A stretch of 64,000 nucleotides of DNA from Citrus sinensis (taxonomy: Eukaryota > Streptophyta > Magnoliopsida > Sapindales > Rutaceae): the NCBI RefSeq assembly GCF_022201045.2, contig NC_068556.1, positions 21,247,501-21,311,500 of the forward strand. Reading direction: 5' to 3'. Every line of letters begins with the position of its first letter. The stretch's first letter is position 1. The notes beneath the pieces were generated by a model. The model saw nothing but the letters and a program-made list of their open reading frames with translations. It was not told the DNA's origin and made no database searches. Below, in pieces: positions 10,683 through 23,984 of this stretch. The position numbers and the translations under genes are program-made.

Positions 10683-13000
10683 GGAGCGAGGAAAAGCTGG
10701 GAAAAGTGGAGGGTTGGGTGTGGGGTGGGCCAGGCCCACTGTGACCACCACATGGGTAGAGTCACATAAAGTAAGACATTTCCAGACATATTATTTTAAA
10801 ATACGCGAGAAATAAAAATATTTTATTGATTGTATTGTCACTGTACAGACTGCAGGAGAAGTGAAGATGATGGACACTGACGAACAGCACTGAGTTGATC
10901 AGGCATGCCGCATGCGTGTATCCCGTTGTTTGGTAAAAGCAAGATCTAAAAGAGCATGTCTGCCCGTATATTGGCGGAGCTTCTGTTACAGCAAATAACT
11001 GGAAAGCTGACTACAAAATGAGAACTTATGACGTGGCATGCTTGGGCTGTTATTCAAGAATATTATCTGTAGTAGAAGAATTAAATTGATTGTATGCATG
11101 TGTTTCTTGCTCGGTTCATCGCATGATTTCTTCTAATGATAACACATCATGTATACGTGATATTAAAATCTCCTTGCCACGTGAGAGACGTTCAAACTTC
11201 GACGTATACTTTTGTCGTCGAATTAAATACCACCCAGAACTTAAATACGCAACTCTGGGTTCCTATTTTGTCAACGTACTTTAATTGCTTTTTAGCATTT
11301 ACATCCCTAAAAATGTTTTGAGACAATAATATTGGGGACCATCGGGGAGGTTGGGCCTATGACACGTAAATATTAAAGAACCCCACTTTAATGTGTTGAC
11401 ATTTGGAGGTTGAGGGAGATTAGAATTCAATCATACAAGTTTGTTAATAGTTAATAGTTTCTATATTGGATTGAGAAGTTTGAATCAAGCATCCAACAAT
11501 TTTCAAAATAGGCAATGATTCCATGCATGTATAATTTGACTCGCTAACAAAGGTTTAGTTGAAACTAAGCCTCAAAAACTGAAATCCTTTTAAAGTGTGG
11601 TGCTTGGGTCCACGTTAGGCCATAATTATTGAGCGGAGCTGAATGTGAGATTAAAGGGGAGTGATTTGCTTATGTTTAAAAACAAGACATAAATAGGCAA
11701 ATAGATGGTGCCAAATTGGCAGCGTTCATGCAACAGGAGGCAAACAAAAGCAACCATAAAATGAAAGCTAAGGGGGGCCAACTCACGATGGGTCTTGTTG
11801 AGGTTTTAAATGAACCTGGAACAGATGACACGAGCGAGAGTGTGGCGTCAACTGATTAACAGTCAATAATATTAGGGTATGATAATATCCAAAATAAGAA
11901 TAACTGGGACTTGTAATTGTAAGTTGTTGGGCCAGAGAAACTTGACAAGATGTGCGACAAACGTAGGCAGACATCTGATCGTGCTCAAGTTGGTCATGTA
12001 AATACGTATCACGTATGCTTGTTGGTGATCGGGATGCTTACCTCGTTCACGGTAGCGGCCGACACTTTTGTTATTACTAAGCTAGCAAGGTAATCAAGCT
12101 CTACTAATTCAAAGATTCCATATTTGACTTGCAAAACTACTCAAGAGTGCAGAGAACAAGGGTCACTTCCAGCGTCCTCTCCATTGAAAAATCTCAAATT
12201 TTCTAAATTTTTCGTTACTCAACCCCCGAATTGTGTCGACAACAGAAACTTGAGTGTAAAGTAAAAACTAAGAGGACGCACCAACCAACATTGAATTTTG
12301 CGTGTGTGTGTCCATATATATCGCAGACTTTCACTAACATAAAAACATATTTAAACATAATCAGGCTGGATAATTATTACATAAAAACAAGACCTAAAGT
12401 CATATTACTAGGAAAAAGAAAATCCAAAATTCTGCTCATGAACCCATGTCCACGATGGTAAATTTCCCAGCAACCAAAGGCTGATCAGTGTGATTGTGTC
12501 AAATCCCAACAGTAAGGTATCCAAAGTTCTCACACTGTGTAAAGTTATTAACTTTAATCCCCGCAGACAATGAGTGAGAAAAATAGGAGCAGACAAGCTT
12601 CCCACAGGGCATCTTCAGGCTTGGATTGCCACGAGAACCAAGACCAACAGTAGAACAATAAAATATAAAAAGACCGTAAAATATTTAAAGAAGATAAGAT
12701 GGGCATGCGACATGCAAAGTGAACTGGATCACATGAAGATAGAGGACGTGTCCGCAAAAATTCTTTCCGTACTGCTGAGCCTGGTTAAAGAAACAAACAT
12801 CTCACATTCGCAACATGCGATATTGATCATCATTAGTATTTCTGGCCCGCGCCAGAAGCCTCCGCACAATATAAGGGCAGAAACAGGTCTCAACGGTGTT
12901 CAATTCAAGGTATTAATACTATTTTCAACAACCCAGTGAGTCAGTAGCATCTCCTATACCTTTTCCACTTGTTTGTAACATTAGCCTCTTATAATTATAT

Positions 13001-13158
13001 TACAATTTGGGATCCAGCTATGGTACAACTATGGTACCATACCACAACTACACTCATTTATTAGATTCAGCTATGGTGACAACTGGAGACGGGATCTAAT
13101 AGTTGGATGTAGCTGTGATACGGTACTACAGTTGCACCGTAATTTTCCCCTACAATTT
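13001..13158. mobile_element. hAT-like MITE with 8-bp target duplication
   Basis: TACAATTT occurs at 13001-13008 and 13151-13158. The 142-bp element between begins GGGATCCAGCTATGGTACAA; its reverse complement begins GGGGAAAATTACGGTGCAAC. The two halves pair imperfectly over ~55 bp per arm, converging on a shared TATTAGAT motif near the middle. An 8-bp duplication with GG-starting inverted ends fits a non-autonomous hAT element. No coding capacity. Confidence 0.7.
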
Positions 13159-14669
13159 ATTTTCAGCATTGAGTAATGTTCTACTGTGCAAGTGTGATTT
13201 TAACTCCTATCAAAGGATTGTCACATCCTTGCGGATTGAACATCAATTCATATCAAATTCATGATTTTGTGTATTATAAATTTTTAATCTAATTCAATTA
13301 ACAAATTGGTGAAATTCAATCCAAATCCAATTTATATGTTTGCGAATCGAATGCGGATTTGACCAAATCCATATCCAATCCATCATTTTATAGATTAGTT
13401 TGCGGGTTAAAAATTTTTAATCATGTCCTATCCACGAACTAACTAAATAAAAAAAATAATATAAAAATAATTTTACTACGATCAAATTCAAAATCAAATA
13501 AGATTTTAATAAATTAATTGTTTAAATAAACTTAAAAAATACATTCAAAGTTTCAAAATATAACACACCAAAAAGAAAAAAATCTCATTTATTTACATTA
13601 GCACATAAAAATTAACTGCTAAGGAAATATATATTTTTATTTTATATTATTATCAGCTAAGACAGAATATACTGTTAATATAACTATATTTTAACTTATT
13701 TATTAATAAGTATAATGCCATATTTATAAGTTTAATTTTTTATTAAATAATTTTTTTACTTTTTTGTGAATTTGCAAATTTTAGTAAATTTACATAAATA
13801 AATCCCCATATCCAATCTATTGACTACAGATTTTTTTAATTTCCAATTCAATCTACCAATTTTTAAATTTTTACGGATCGAATTTTTACGAATCAAACAG
13901 ATTGAGCAGACCAAATTGGATTATTAACACCCCCACTGAAAATGTAGCAATTCTCATCTAATAATTGAGTATCCATTTCCAATATTCTAATTATATCTTC
14001 TTATACTCTCCATCCCCCTCAAAATTACTTGAGGAGATGGAAATCTCTATCAATGTCGAGTTCCCAAATAAATGATACTTTTATTTTTCAAATTTGATTT
14101 AATAGTCTTCGAGTAAAAATGTAAAATCCTATTACTAACACAAAAACATCAAAATAAAATAAAGTAGTTAAAATTATTTCCATCAAACTAATTCAATGTC
14201 ATCGAAATTGCATGATAATCTACGAAAATAAAGCTAAAGTAGCACTTCAAAATTAAACATATCCATAAAATTCGCATGGTATAAATATCTATCAACAAAA
14301 TTATCTTTTCCCTTTTTTAAGGGTTTATATTAGCTGTTATTTATATTATTCTTATAAATATTATGATATTTTGTTTATTTACATTCATAGCATTATAATT
14401 CAAATTTTAATTGTATTTACTAAAATTTTTAGAAAAAGTAAAATAAAAATAAAAGTTTAAAAATACCAATGAGGAGGACATGGGGATTTCACCAAATTCT
14501 CATCCTCTCCCTACTAAAATATTGAGTGTTATCCCGTCACTTCCCCAAATAAAAAATTTAGTACGAAGTTATCTATAGACCCTTCCCGAATGAAGAAAAT
14601 TGCTCGAGGCCCCTTTACTGGGGATTTATATCATCCCCACTAAGAATCCATTATGCTCAGTCTAAGTCT

Positions 14670-14830
14670 AAACTGTCCTAACCAGCCATCTTAACGTACA
14701 ACACAGTTTCCTGCTCTGAGTGTGAAGAACCTCTCACCAATTATTAGTCAAACTGTCCTAACCAGCCATCTTAACGTACAACACAGTTTCCTGCTCTGAG
14801 TGTGAAGAACCTCTCACCAATTATTAGTCA
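14670..14830. repeat. perfect 80-bp tandem duplication
   Basis: The unit starting AACTGTCCTAACCAGCCATC begins at 14671 and again at 14751 and is identical through ATTATTAGTCA. Complete identity implies a recent event. Confidence 0.92.
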
Positions 14831-15315
14831 ACATACGGCATAAGGCAGCACAGAAGTCAGCCTCTTTTATTCTGATATTTACAGCAATTGGTTTCTAGTA
14901 AATTTTGAGCTTCACTGGAGCAAACACATGGGGTCTGCTCAATGAACTCAAATCTAAACACTACCTGATGGTAAAAGTATGGAAAAGAAAGTACGAGAGT
15001 GATGAATCACTGAATCAGCACTGCTTGAAATAAGATCAACAGTCAAGGAACACATGATCTGACCAACATGACCTGAAGTCAATAAGTTGTATGATAAATG
15101 GTGTAACACTGTAACATTAGTGGTTTAACCGGAGGATGCTCCCCTCTTAAATACTGTTAGCAATCAAACAACATGAATACCCATTGTCTTCCACACTATC
15201 AAAAGGGGGAAAGAAAAAAAGAAAAGGGAAAAAAATGAGGATTAGTGATTCATGGACTAAATAAAAATACAAACGTTAAGGTACACTATAATTTACCTTG
15301 TAACATACACATAAT

Positions 15316-18300
15316 CTACTTTGATGCTTTGATTTCCCTCCAGCTCTCAATCACAGCCTTTTTCCTGGTCTCAAAATCTACCTTGTCCAGATCAGAAGCA
15401 GTTCCAAGATATCCGTATAAGATCCTCTTTTTCTCCCCAGTTCTCTGATCTACTGTCACAAGACTTGGATTGTTCTCATCATCCTTGCCTAATGACAAGG
15501 GCTGCACACGGGCCCAAACCTTGCGCCCACGACTGTCCTTCTCAAAGTACTCTGCCAACCGCACGGCATCCTTCAACCCAGATTGGTCACCAGCAAACTT
15601 TACTAGAGTTATGCCCAGATGACCTTCTCTTCCATACAAAGATTTTGACTTGCCAGTCCCAAAACCAAGATCTAAGGACACATAAAAAAGAATCAATACA
15701 AGTGAAAATAACTTGTATGAAATTGAGAACACAACAAAACCCATCAGAATTATCATGGATAGAGATGCATTTATAAGGTTTCTCATAATAATATGCACCA
15801 GACACTAATTGTCACATAGGATCAGCTTTGGAAGTAACTGGTGAGAAGTCACAGAGGCCCAAAAGGAAAAAACCCATCTCCTGTAACCATAGAAGACGCA
15901 GAAGAAATTAAATGTGACTCGACTGTTTAGAATCAATCAAACATATATGAGTGAGTGAGTGAGAGAGAGAGATGCAAATATCCAACAGCTGCAGTTAAAC
16001 GGAAGAGGAACATGAAATATCCTGCCAGTTTCATTATAGTTTGAGATTCAGAATTCCACAACAAAGAGGCAATCATATTTTTAACATGGCGACTTTGGAG
16101 ATAACTTTACAAACAATACGAGATCAAAGAAACCATAAAAGAATCATCAAATTATACTATGGTGCTCCATAATCCATTCAATAATTGGAGAGAACCTACC
16201 GTCAGAAATAAAAGCCACACAATTGGATAAACACAAAAAAGAAAAAACAAGTGATAACAAAGATAACGTAACATGACAGAGAACTTCCCATCCACAAACA
16301 CCAATAAATAAAGCAGTTGGTTAGCTGCAGTTCAAAATGTGGTTCTGCCAGCTCATAATCAAAGAATATATAAAAGGCCATAACTCGCATGTGCCTGTAT
16401 TAAAGTTCACCATTGTAGTAGGTCTTCTCAAAGATAAGTGTCATGATAGAGTTATGCAAAAACACTAAGCACTCAACAAATTAGTAGTCTGAAAAAATGA
16501 TGATAATTTTCGGCTATCTTTGAATCCCAAAATATGGCATGTGAATTCCAACATCAAGATAGTATCATCCTAATATGATGCATGTAGGTCAATCCCAGCC
16601 CAAATCAAGAAATTCAAGAAGCGGCTGAATATTTGTGTTGAATTGGGATAATTGCCATGTGCCAAAAAGGTTTACGTGGCTGATCCTACTAATCATTGAT
16701 GAATTCAGTTGAGATTGGTTGTTTGTCACTATAAGCTCCACAGGTCAAAACTGAGGCACAATTGGCAACAGCACCAGTACTTTATAACTTGCTAAATTCA
16801 TGACTCTTCAGATATAATGTATGAGAAAGTAGAACCTGCATGAAATCACCTAAGAGACAGAGAATGAATCAGCTTGAACCAGCATGCACGTATGTCTGAC
16901 TTTTTTACCATGCAACAAAAGAACACTTTAAATGATCAACAGGCAATCAAATTACCTGAGAAAACAGAAAGCCGTGTAACACTATGTTATGGGTGATAGC
17001 ACCTGGAGTTTCTAAAAGCCTTATTTTCAGAGAACCAGACTACATAAATTATCAGCAGTAGCACAGTGATACCAATAACTCTATTAACAGAAAGGAAATT
17101 TGTAGGGCAGACTGGAGCAGATCGAATGACTTCAGTATAAAATAAACTAACAGATGGAACAAAAAATGTCATGTGAAAACTTAATACTTTTACACCTAGG
17201 TACAGAGCACTTACTAGTGACTCATTATCATAAGCACTACTAGAGCTGCACCATAGTAGAACAGTCGTAAACACAACCATAATGATCAGAAACAAATAAG
17301 CAGATAAAACAAAAAATATAGGTAATGAATAGTATTCAAGAGCTCCAGATGTAGGTAATGAATGGTATTCAAGAGCTCCAAGAGCAGTAAAGGTACTACA
17401 AAAATCACATTTAGAATGAAACTTAACCTAGAGAAGCAAATCTAGATCAAACTTTCAAAAAGAATGCCTTGGCTCCCCAAGTCCATCAAGAAAGCACCAG
17501 TCTCGATTTCAGTCTCTGATCAATCCTGGCTAACAAGTTGGCAGTCCTAACAGCCTATCAGGAGAGGGAACCGAGCAGAATTTCTTGCATTTGCTTATAT
17601 TACTTATTTCCATCATGATTCAACATATATGAACTCCCCAGTAAGTTGACAAAAAGTTAAGAATTCTCCTATCCCAACTTTAAAGACTCTAGTATATTAT
17701 TTATTTATTTTCTTTTACGAAGGAAGGTGGGAAGGGAAAAAAACCCTTAAACCTCGTGGCATGCACGGAATATGTACTAAGGTACAAATCAAACTCACCC
17801 TCATAGCACTTGTCGCTAGATTTCTCCCTCATACATCAAAAGCTTATTTCAGATAAGTAGTGGGTCTTTACCAAAGAAGTGATGATTAGGAAAAATTCAT
17901 CAAAAATGATATTCAGTGATGGTTGTTCAAAGAGATGGCACATATACTTTCAAACATGTGGTATTACCAATAAGGGTTGGCTTAATATTGTAATTGTATT
18001 AAAGAGAATCCAACACCAGCGGCTTCTGAAACTATAAAGGACAACACCTTAAGAGGAACCTAGAACTAACACATAAAAAGTGATATGTACACAGCAGGAA
18101 TAATGGAAAACAAGGGTTGCACAATACCTCTTATTGTTTTATCCATTGCTTTGTTTCCCAATCCTTCCATTCGTCCATCTTTACCTTTCCCTGTAAGTGT
18201 ATTATGAATTATCACCACAGGTGGCCACATAATCAGATCATCCTGATTCGCTGCCGCTTCATCAGGAGGTAAAAACTTATAGGCTTTTGAGTTATCAGGA

Positions 18301-21300
18301 GGCTTTGAGTAGTTCCATCCCATTAATACACAAAGAGCTTTGTGTAAGCCCAAGTGATCTACACGCAAGTCAGCATTATCTGAGTTGTAGGTGTGCATTA
18401 TCAGGCCATGCATATCGGAGAAGTCTTTAGAAGACCTGTAATTTTGCATATCAAAGGCATTGAAAATGATGATTCAGGCATTTCTCAGACAGCACCGTCG
18501 GCCTACATCTTGGCACTAAAATGGCAGCAAAGACAATGCATATATACCAGTTTGAGGGTATATTCTAAGGCATACATAGATAGGAAAGGCATAATATGTA
18601 CATTACAGCCACCTAGAAATCAAAAATTATCATCATGCAAGCAACTCTACAAGTTGCAGTAAAGGAAAAACTGAACCATCGCATCAAATTATTATGTTGT
18701 GCAACATTTGGACAAGACCAACTTGTCTTCTAAGACATTTGAAATGGAAATTCACTCCACTGAGTTCAAGAAATAAGTCAAGATTTGGAAGCCATCTCAT
18801 CCTGAAAGAACAGAAAAGCTACGTTTTCCAGTGGCAATAAGCCAATAACAAAGAATAGGCAAAGTATGATCTACCAGCAGATGCATGAGCTATATGAATA
18901 CAAAATATAGAATATTTAAAAAAAAAAAAGAATTGCTTCTTGATATGTAAAATGCAACAAAAGTGCATGTCTGTTCTAAATATAGCATATTAGTGCTAAA
19001 ATGAGAAAGTGGAAACTAAAATGATCAGGTAAGAAGAAAAGCAAACTTCAGTGTAAGCTCTACTGACGTATTACTAATGGAACGGAAGTGTCTTAAAAAA
19101 ATAGCAATATCAAAGAAAGAAAAGTGGATGCTCCAGGTTTGCAATATGCTTGATCGAGGATAATGAAACAGGTTTCAGGTCTGATTTTGCTGTTTTCACA
19201 TGATATAGCATAAAGCTGAATGAGAAAGTGGAAACGAAAATGATTAGGTATTAATTTCTATAAGAGGCAACGGTGGAATTCAACAAGAAGAGAAGAAAAG
19301 AAACATTTTAACAAAGCGAACAACCACAAGGATATCAACTGAGCAAGGAAAATGACCTGCGGTTCAAAAGGCAATCACATCCAATAAGCAAGATTGGAAG
19401 AATATGCCAACCAACAAAAAAGATAATCTGCTCCTCAAGATAAATGGTGGGGGAAAAAATTAACCTAAATGGAAGAAATAACTGTAATGGAAGAAATTAC
19501 CATATCTCTGTTGTTACAACTATGAAGTGAATAGAAAACCAGAAGAGGCATAAAATTACTACAAGTAAACAACTAAATAATTACTGTATCAATATGGAAA
19601 ACTAAGGAACATTCTGATTATACGAAGCATAACTGTGCTTAGCAAAATATTTATTATGCAAAACAGTGAATCATGGGCCAACGGCCCATATTTTTTCCAG
19701 TGAATTATCGATATCATTTCTCTTCATGACCCATATCCTTTTCCCATTTTAACTATATTCTTACCCTGCCGCCAAACAAGTTACCTTATCCATATCAATG
19801 CAACTTTCAGACTTCTTTGCTCATAAAGAAACTATATCAAATAGCATAAAGCTAACACGACACTCCTCTAAATCTGGTTCCCTACAATAATCATTCAAAA
19901 TAGTAACCATTTGATACCTTGTTGCCACCAAATTTCACTATCATCTCCTTGAACTTTGCAATTCACCTTTGCTCTAGAACTCAACAAAATTAATGAGAGA
20001 TTATAGTTCGTGTCTCTCATGATAACATTTAAGGTAATAGCATTGGGGACAAAACAAACAAGCCACACTAAAGGGTAAAAATCAAATTTTAAACGCAGTA
20101 GAAAGCATATACAGCATTTAAAAATAAGCTGTTGAACTTCTAACATGTTTACACTATTGGAGAAACTCCCAGGTCAGCCCAAATACCACCTGTGAATAAG
20201 GTAAATGATATTCAAACATAGTGAACCTTTCATTTACCCAAGCATATGGGAGCTCCACTTCACAGTAATGAACAGTAAAGGTATTGTCAATTACAGTGAC
20301 TCTCATAATCTACAGAAACTAAATGCAATAAAAACAGAAAGGTCACTCAAGAAATTTAAAACACACACACACAGAGAGTCCTCTTAAGCGGGCACCCACT
20401 CCCACCCCCCCCCTCCAACCCCCCCCCCCCCCGGGCAGATTTGCTATCAAACGATATGGTGTGTTGGTGTTTTTATCATTTTTTATCAATTAACTGATAT
20501 GCCATATGATATAATAGCAAATCCGCACGGAAAATTAAAAAAAAAAAAGGCATCTGCACCTGAGAATTATTGTGCACGTGTGTGTGTCTGTGTGTGAAAT
20601 AAAAATTAAACTTCTATATGCATAATTAAGTTAAAAGCACAGTAAAGAAGTGTGTGTCGGCCACTGTGTGTGCACAGAAGTGCAATCTCAATAGCATAAG
20701 CAAACACAACAGAGCAACAATTATTCATCAAAATCCTGCTGCTAAATGTACTACATTGATAATAAATTAGAGCAGTAAGAAAGAAATCAAACAAGTAAGA
20801 CTACTTGGGTCAGCAACTTTGTAGTTACAAAATGTCAAATCAACATCAGAAATGAGAGTCGGCCCTCAAAATAAAGCACACCCAAAAAACTGCACCCAAG
20901 AACTTCATGTTTATAAAGAAAACAAAGCACCAAGTCATTCGAAGGTACTGAATAGGCCTTATACGGCTATAAACTTCTGTTTATAACCACAAAAATTACC
21001 AGGATCTAGCAAAACTAACTTTAAGGTGGTTCATTGAAAGGACTACCATTAATAAAGTTTCCACAGAAAACCTTAGAATATATACATCTGATGTACTAGG
21101 ATAGCTTAAAGGAAAATAACAACACAAGCAAGAACCAGTTCAGTGTTCGGCATGATTAATAATCTCAAACTTTCAGGCCTTAACTGGCTGATAGTCCTAT
21201 CAGACAGGTTTTGCAAGGAAGTTATAAGGGAACTACAATTTCCCTTCACCTAGCCTAGCATGAAAGTAATCAAGTCCAGAACTAAAACAAATACAAACTG

Positions 21301-23984
21301 CGTACAGCAGCAGCCAGAAATAACCGAAAACAGCATTAAAACTTGAAAAGATTTAAAAAAAAACATTCTCCAGAAAATGAGAGAGAAGGAGCAACACAGT
21401 GAATATGAATAGCACAATATTCCATGCGTCAGAATGCGCCAAAACCACAAGATGAAAAAGAACATCTGCAGAGTAATGCCACAACTACAACGCTAAGGGT
21501 CCGTTTGGGATTAAGATTGGGTAGTTGTAGCTTAAAAGATACAATATTAAAGTGTTTGGTAAACGCTAGCTGCTGTAGCTTGAAACCTATGTTGATATGA
21601 TTTTTCACTTGTATAGTAAAAATCCTATTATATCTTTAATAAGTTTGCTAAAATTATTATTTAAAAATTATATATACCGTATACTATTAACTTTTGTTTC
21701 ATAACTACAGCTTTTTTTCCACAGCAGAAAGCTACAGCTCCTCAATCCCAAACAGGACTAAAGACCTCAACTGCCATAGAACAAATTCACAATATCTTGG
21801 CAAGCATAAACCCCAATACTGACATACCATATAAATGCCCTCTTAATTCTACTTAACCATCTGACACAGGAACTACCCAGCTCTACATCCCACTAAACCA
21901 TCTGACAGAGGAACTACCCTCTACTTCTAGAAAGCCCTCAATCATCTCCAAACAAATCATGCCCAAGGTAAAGCGCTCTACACATATCTTCCTTGAGCCC
22001 AACAGACTGGAGTTCGCAGACTGAGAGTTCTGTGCAAATTCATCATAAATCCACAGACCATAAAACAAGAAATTGAGGCACTGCAGGTAGCCCCCATAAA
22101 GGATGCAAAGACACGCACAAAAGCACTTTGGAAAGAATTTTCAAAAGGCCAAAAGTATACAACCAAAACAAAGTCTTAATATATCAAGTAAACAAGTAGA
22201 CATATCAGCTTTCTATTTCAGATTTCTATGAGTAAAAATCAGAGAAAAGCTACAAATTATTTGGGGGAGGGGGATGAGAGCAGACATTTTTTCACGTTCC
22301 AGACATTGATTTAAACTCAAACTATTGAAAAGAGTATTATAAAAGTAGTAAATTCTCTTTAATTTCCAAAATATAAGTTCCCAAATCAACTAATTCTCAA
22401 CTAAAGCTGTAAGAACAATGATAAGCATATAATATTTACATATTTTACCCTTAACCTACTGAGTTAATTAGACAAAATTTTCGAAGAACATGCCCAGAAA
22501 TAGACAGCAGAAAACCAGACTCCCTTCCTCTTCACCTTAAAGATTATACATCTCCAAACCTGTGTCATTTAGATCCTTCAGAACTGAAAAGTAGCCGATA
22601 AACACATGCAAAACAAAACGCCGCCATCAACCAGTGAAGAAAACCACTAGACTTCCTATATAACAAGAAGAAACATTAAACCTCTACAAAAAGTTCTCAT
22701 TTTGCTTCTTACTATATATCTAGCTGTCCTGTCTATTTCTAAAAGCAAGCTTGAATAAGACAAGCACCGCCACTTATCAAGCTTGAGAAACATGAAAAAA
22801 ATAAAATAAAATAAAAATAGGACTTCAATTTCAACTATATGGAGAAAGAAAAGTCTAATGCTCTACAACTGACATAAACACTGCAACTTCATGTCTATGC
22901 TATTCCAACAAACGCAGGTACTAAACAACCAAAAAAACAAAAAACCCAGTTTCACACTTTTGAAACAAGCCTATCCAAGAAATGGACAATAGGAAAAAAG
23001 GGCAAATTCAAATATATACTATCACATTTCACACAAACTGGCACCTCATTCACCTAACCACTAAGCAAAAAGAAAAGAACAATTTTTCTGTTCCATAACA
23101 ATCAAATATGTCAAAGTAATAGAATTGCTCACAAGTATATCAAAAGTAATGAAAACCAACAAAATTCCAACACAAAAAAGAAAAAAGAAAAAAATAAAAA
23201 AATAAAGAATCACAATGGTCTTATATTGGTCAAACCTGCGACAAGCGATACATTGAAGCCGTCCTTGCTTCCCATCCTCCACCAAGTAACTCTTCCTCAG
23301 TGCCACATTCTCATTAATAACCTTAACAAAATGCAAAAACACCTTCTTCAGCATGGCGTGATCAACTTCATCATATTTATGCTTCACCACACTCGGACCA
23401 ACAGCACCTGGAGTGGTCCTCATGTACTTAGCGGCCCTCGTTTCTTCATCAAAATGTCCGCTGGTCCCCACTAGCCTATCCCTGCTGGAATTCGCACGAG
23501 ACATAAGATGTTGCAGTTCCTTCTCCTCATCCACGCCGAACTTCCTCTTCATCGGCCCCGGCCCATTGATATACTCCCGACGGTCGCGAAACCCTGCCGC
23601 TTCAGGACTAAAATGAAATTCAGGCCGTAAAAGGCTGTTGTGACGGGGAGTGAAGTCGTAATCGGGCGGAAGGGCGAAGTATGACCGAACGCTGCCGTCA
23701 GCTAGGACGATGGTGCGGCGTTCGAGCATGTGGAAGCCGTAGGCTGGTGGTGGTGGTGGTGGTTCGGAATAGGGGAGTGGAGGTCCGTGTGAAGAGAAAG
23801 AAGGGTGGGTCGGGGCGGGTAGGGATTTGGGCTGGGCCGGGCTGGGCTTATTGGGGGAGGGTTTCGGTTTCTGGTCGGAAGGAGGGTTTTTGGGTGATTC
23901 CCAGCGGGATTTGCGATAGGAGGAAAGGGCGGAAGAAGGAGGAGGTTTATGAGATGAAGATTTTGGGTGATTGCCGCCGGCCAT
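15316..23984 (-). CDS. XS-domain protein (SGS3-related fold, At3g22430 type)
   Basis: Three coding exons, 23984-23236, 18435-18128 and 15671-15316, give 470 residues. Exon 1 (ATG at 23984) encodes a Pro/Ser/Lys-rich disordered region, a basic segment around GPGPMKRKFGVDEEKEL, and LQCIACRR. The exon junction joins this Cys pair to MHGLIMHTYN, making a C2H2-like finger before the XS domain. Exon 2 holds the first half of the XS domain (DLIMWPPVVIIHNT), exon 3 the second (GHLGITLVKF, then RLAEYFEKD and GRKVWARVQP). XS domains bind RNA in SGS3, which works in trans-acting siRNA production; the role of this single-XS protein is not known to me. Intron 1 is about 4.8 kb and carries a MITE; intron 2 is about 2.5 kb. 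Confidence 0.85.
17319..17384. repeat. 33-bp tandem duplication in XS intron 2
   Basis: TAGGTAATGAATAGTATTCA and the following AGAGCTCCA are repeated about 33 bases later with one A-to-G change and a diverged end. Confidence 0.8.
20402..20432. repeat. C-rich tract in XS intron 1
   Basis: Poly-C runs of 9 and 14 bases separated by TCCAA, i.e. G-runs on the transcript. This follows a short AC repeat at 20361-20371. Confidence 0.85.
21494..21761. mobile_element. PIF/Harbinger-like MITE with TAA target duplication
   Basis: TAA flanks both ends (21494-21496 and 21759-21761). The 262-bp element starts GGGTCCGTTTGGGATTAAGA; its other end, reverse complemented, starts GTCCTGTTTGGGATTGAGGA. A GTTTGGGATT end with a 3-bp TAA/TTA duplication is typical of Harbinger/Tourist-type MITEs. 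It lies within intron 1 of the XS gene. A diverged relative is at 60531-60807. Confidence 0.8.

Larger units (their letters stand above)
10261..15315. other. intergenic between FRL4 and the XS gene
   Basis: Begins with the FRL4 leader and promoter, which holds a poly-G run at 10536-10548 and a CT/AG-rich zone. The remainder is AT-rich with no recognisable gene. Open frames at 12231-12939 lack any family signal. A hAT-like MITE lies at 13009-13150 and a perfect 80-bp tandem duplication at 14670-14830. 13190-13930 has low-complexity, repeat-like AT-rich sequence. Confidence 0.55.

Noticed and set aside
10383-10789. Minus-strand ORFs rich in Leu-Ser and Pro-His
   Set aside because: Produced by the AG/CT microsatellite and poly-G run in the FRL4 promoter; composition is pure low complexity.
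12554-12939. Overlapping ORFs on both strands in the FRL4-XS spacer
   Set aside because: No recognisable domain, no splice context, and the 121-codon plus frame lacks features of a plant protein. Could be revisited with transcript data.
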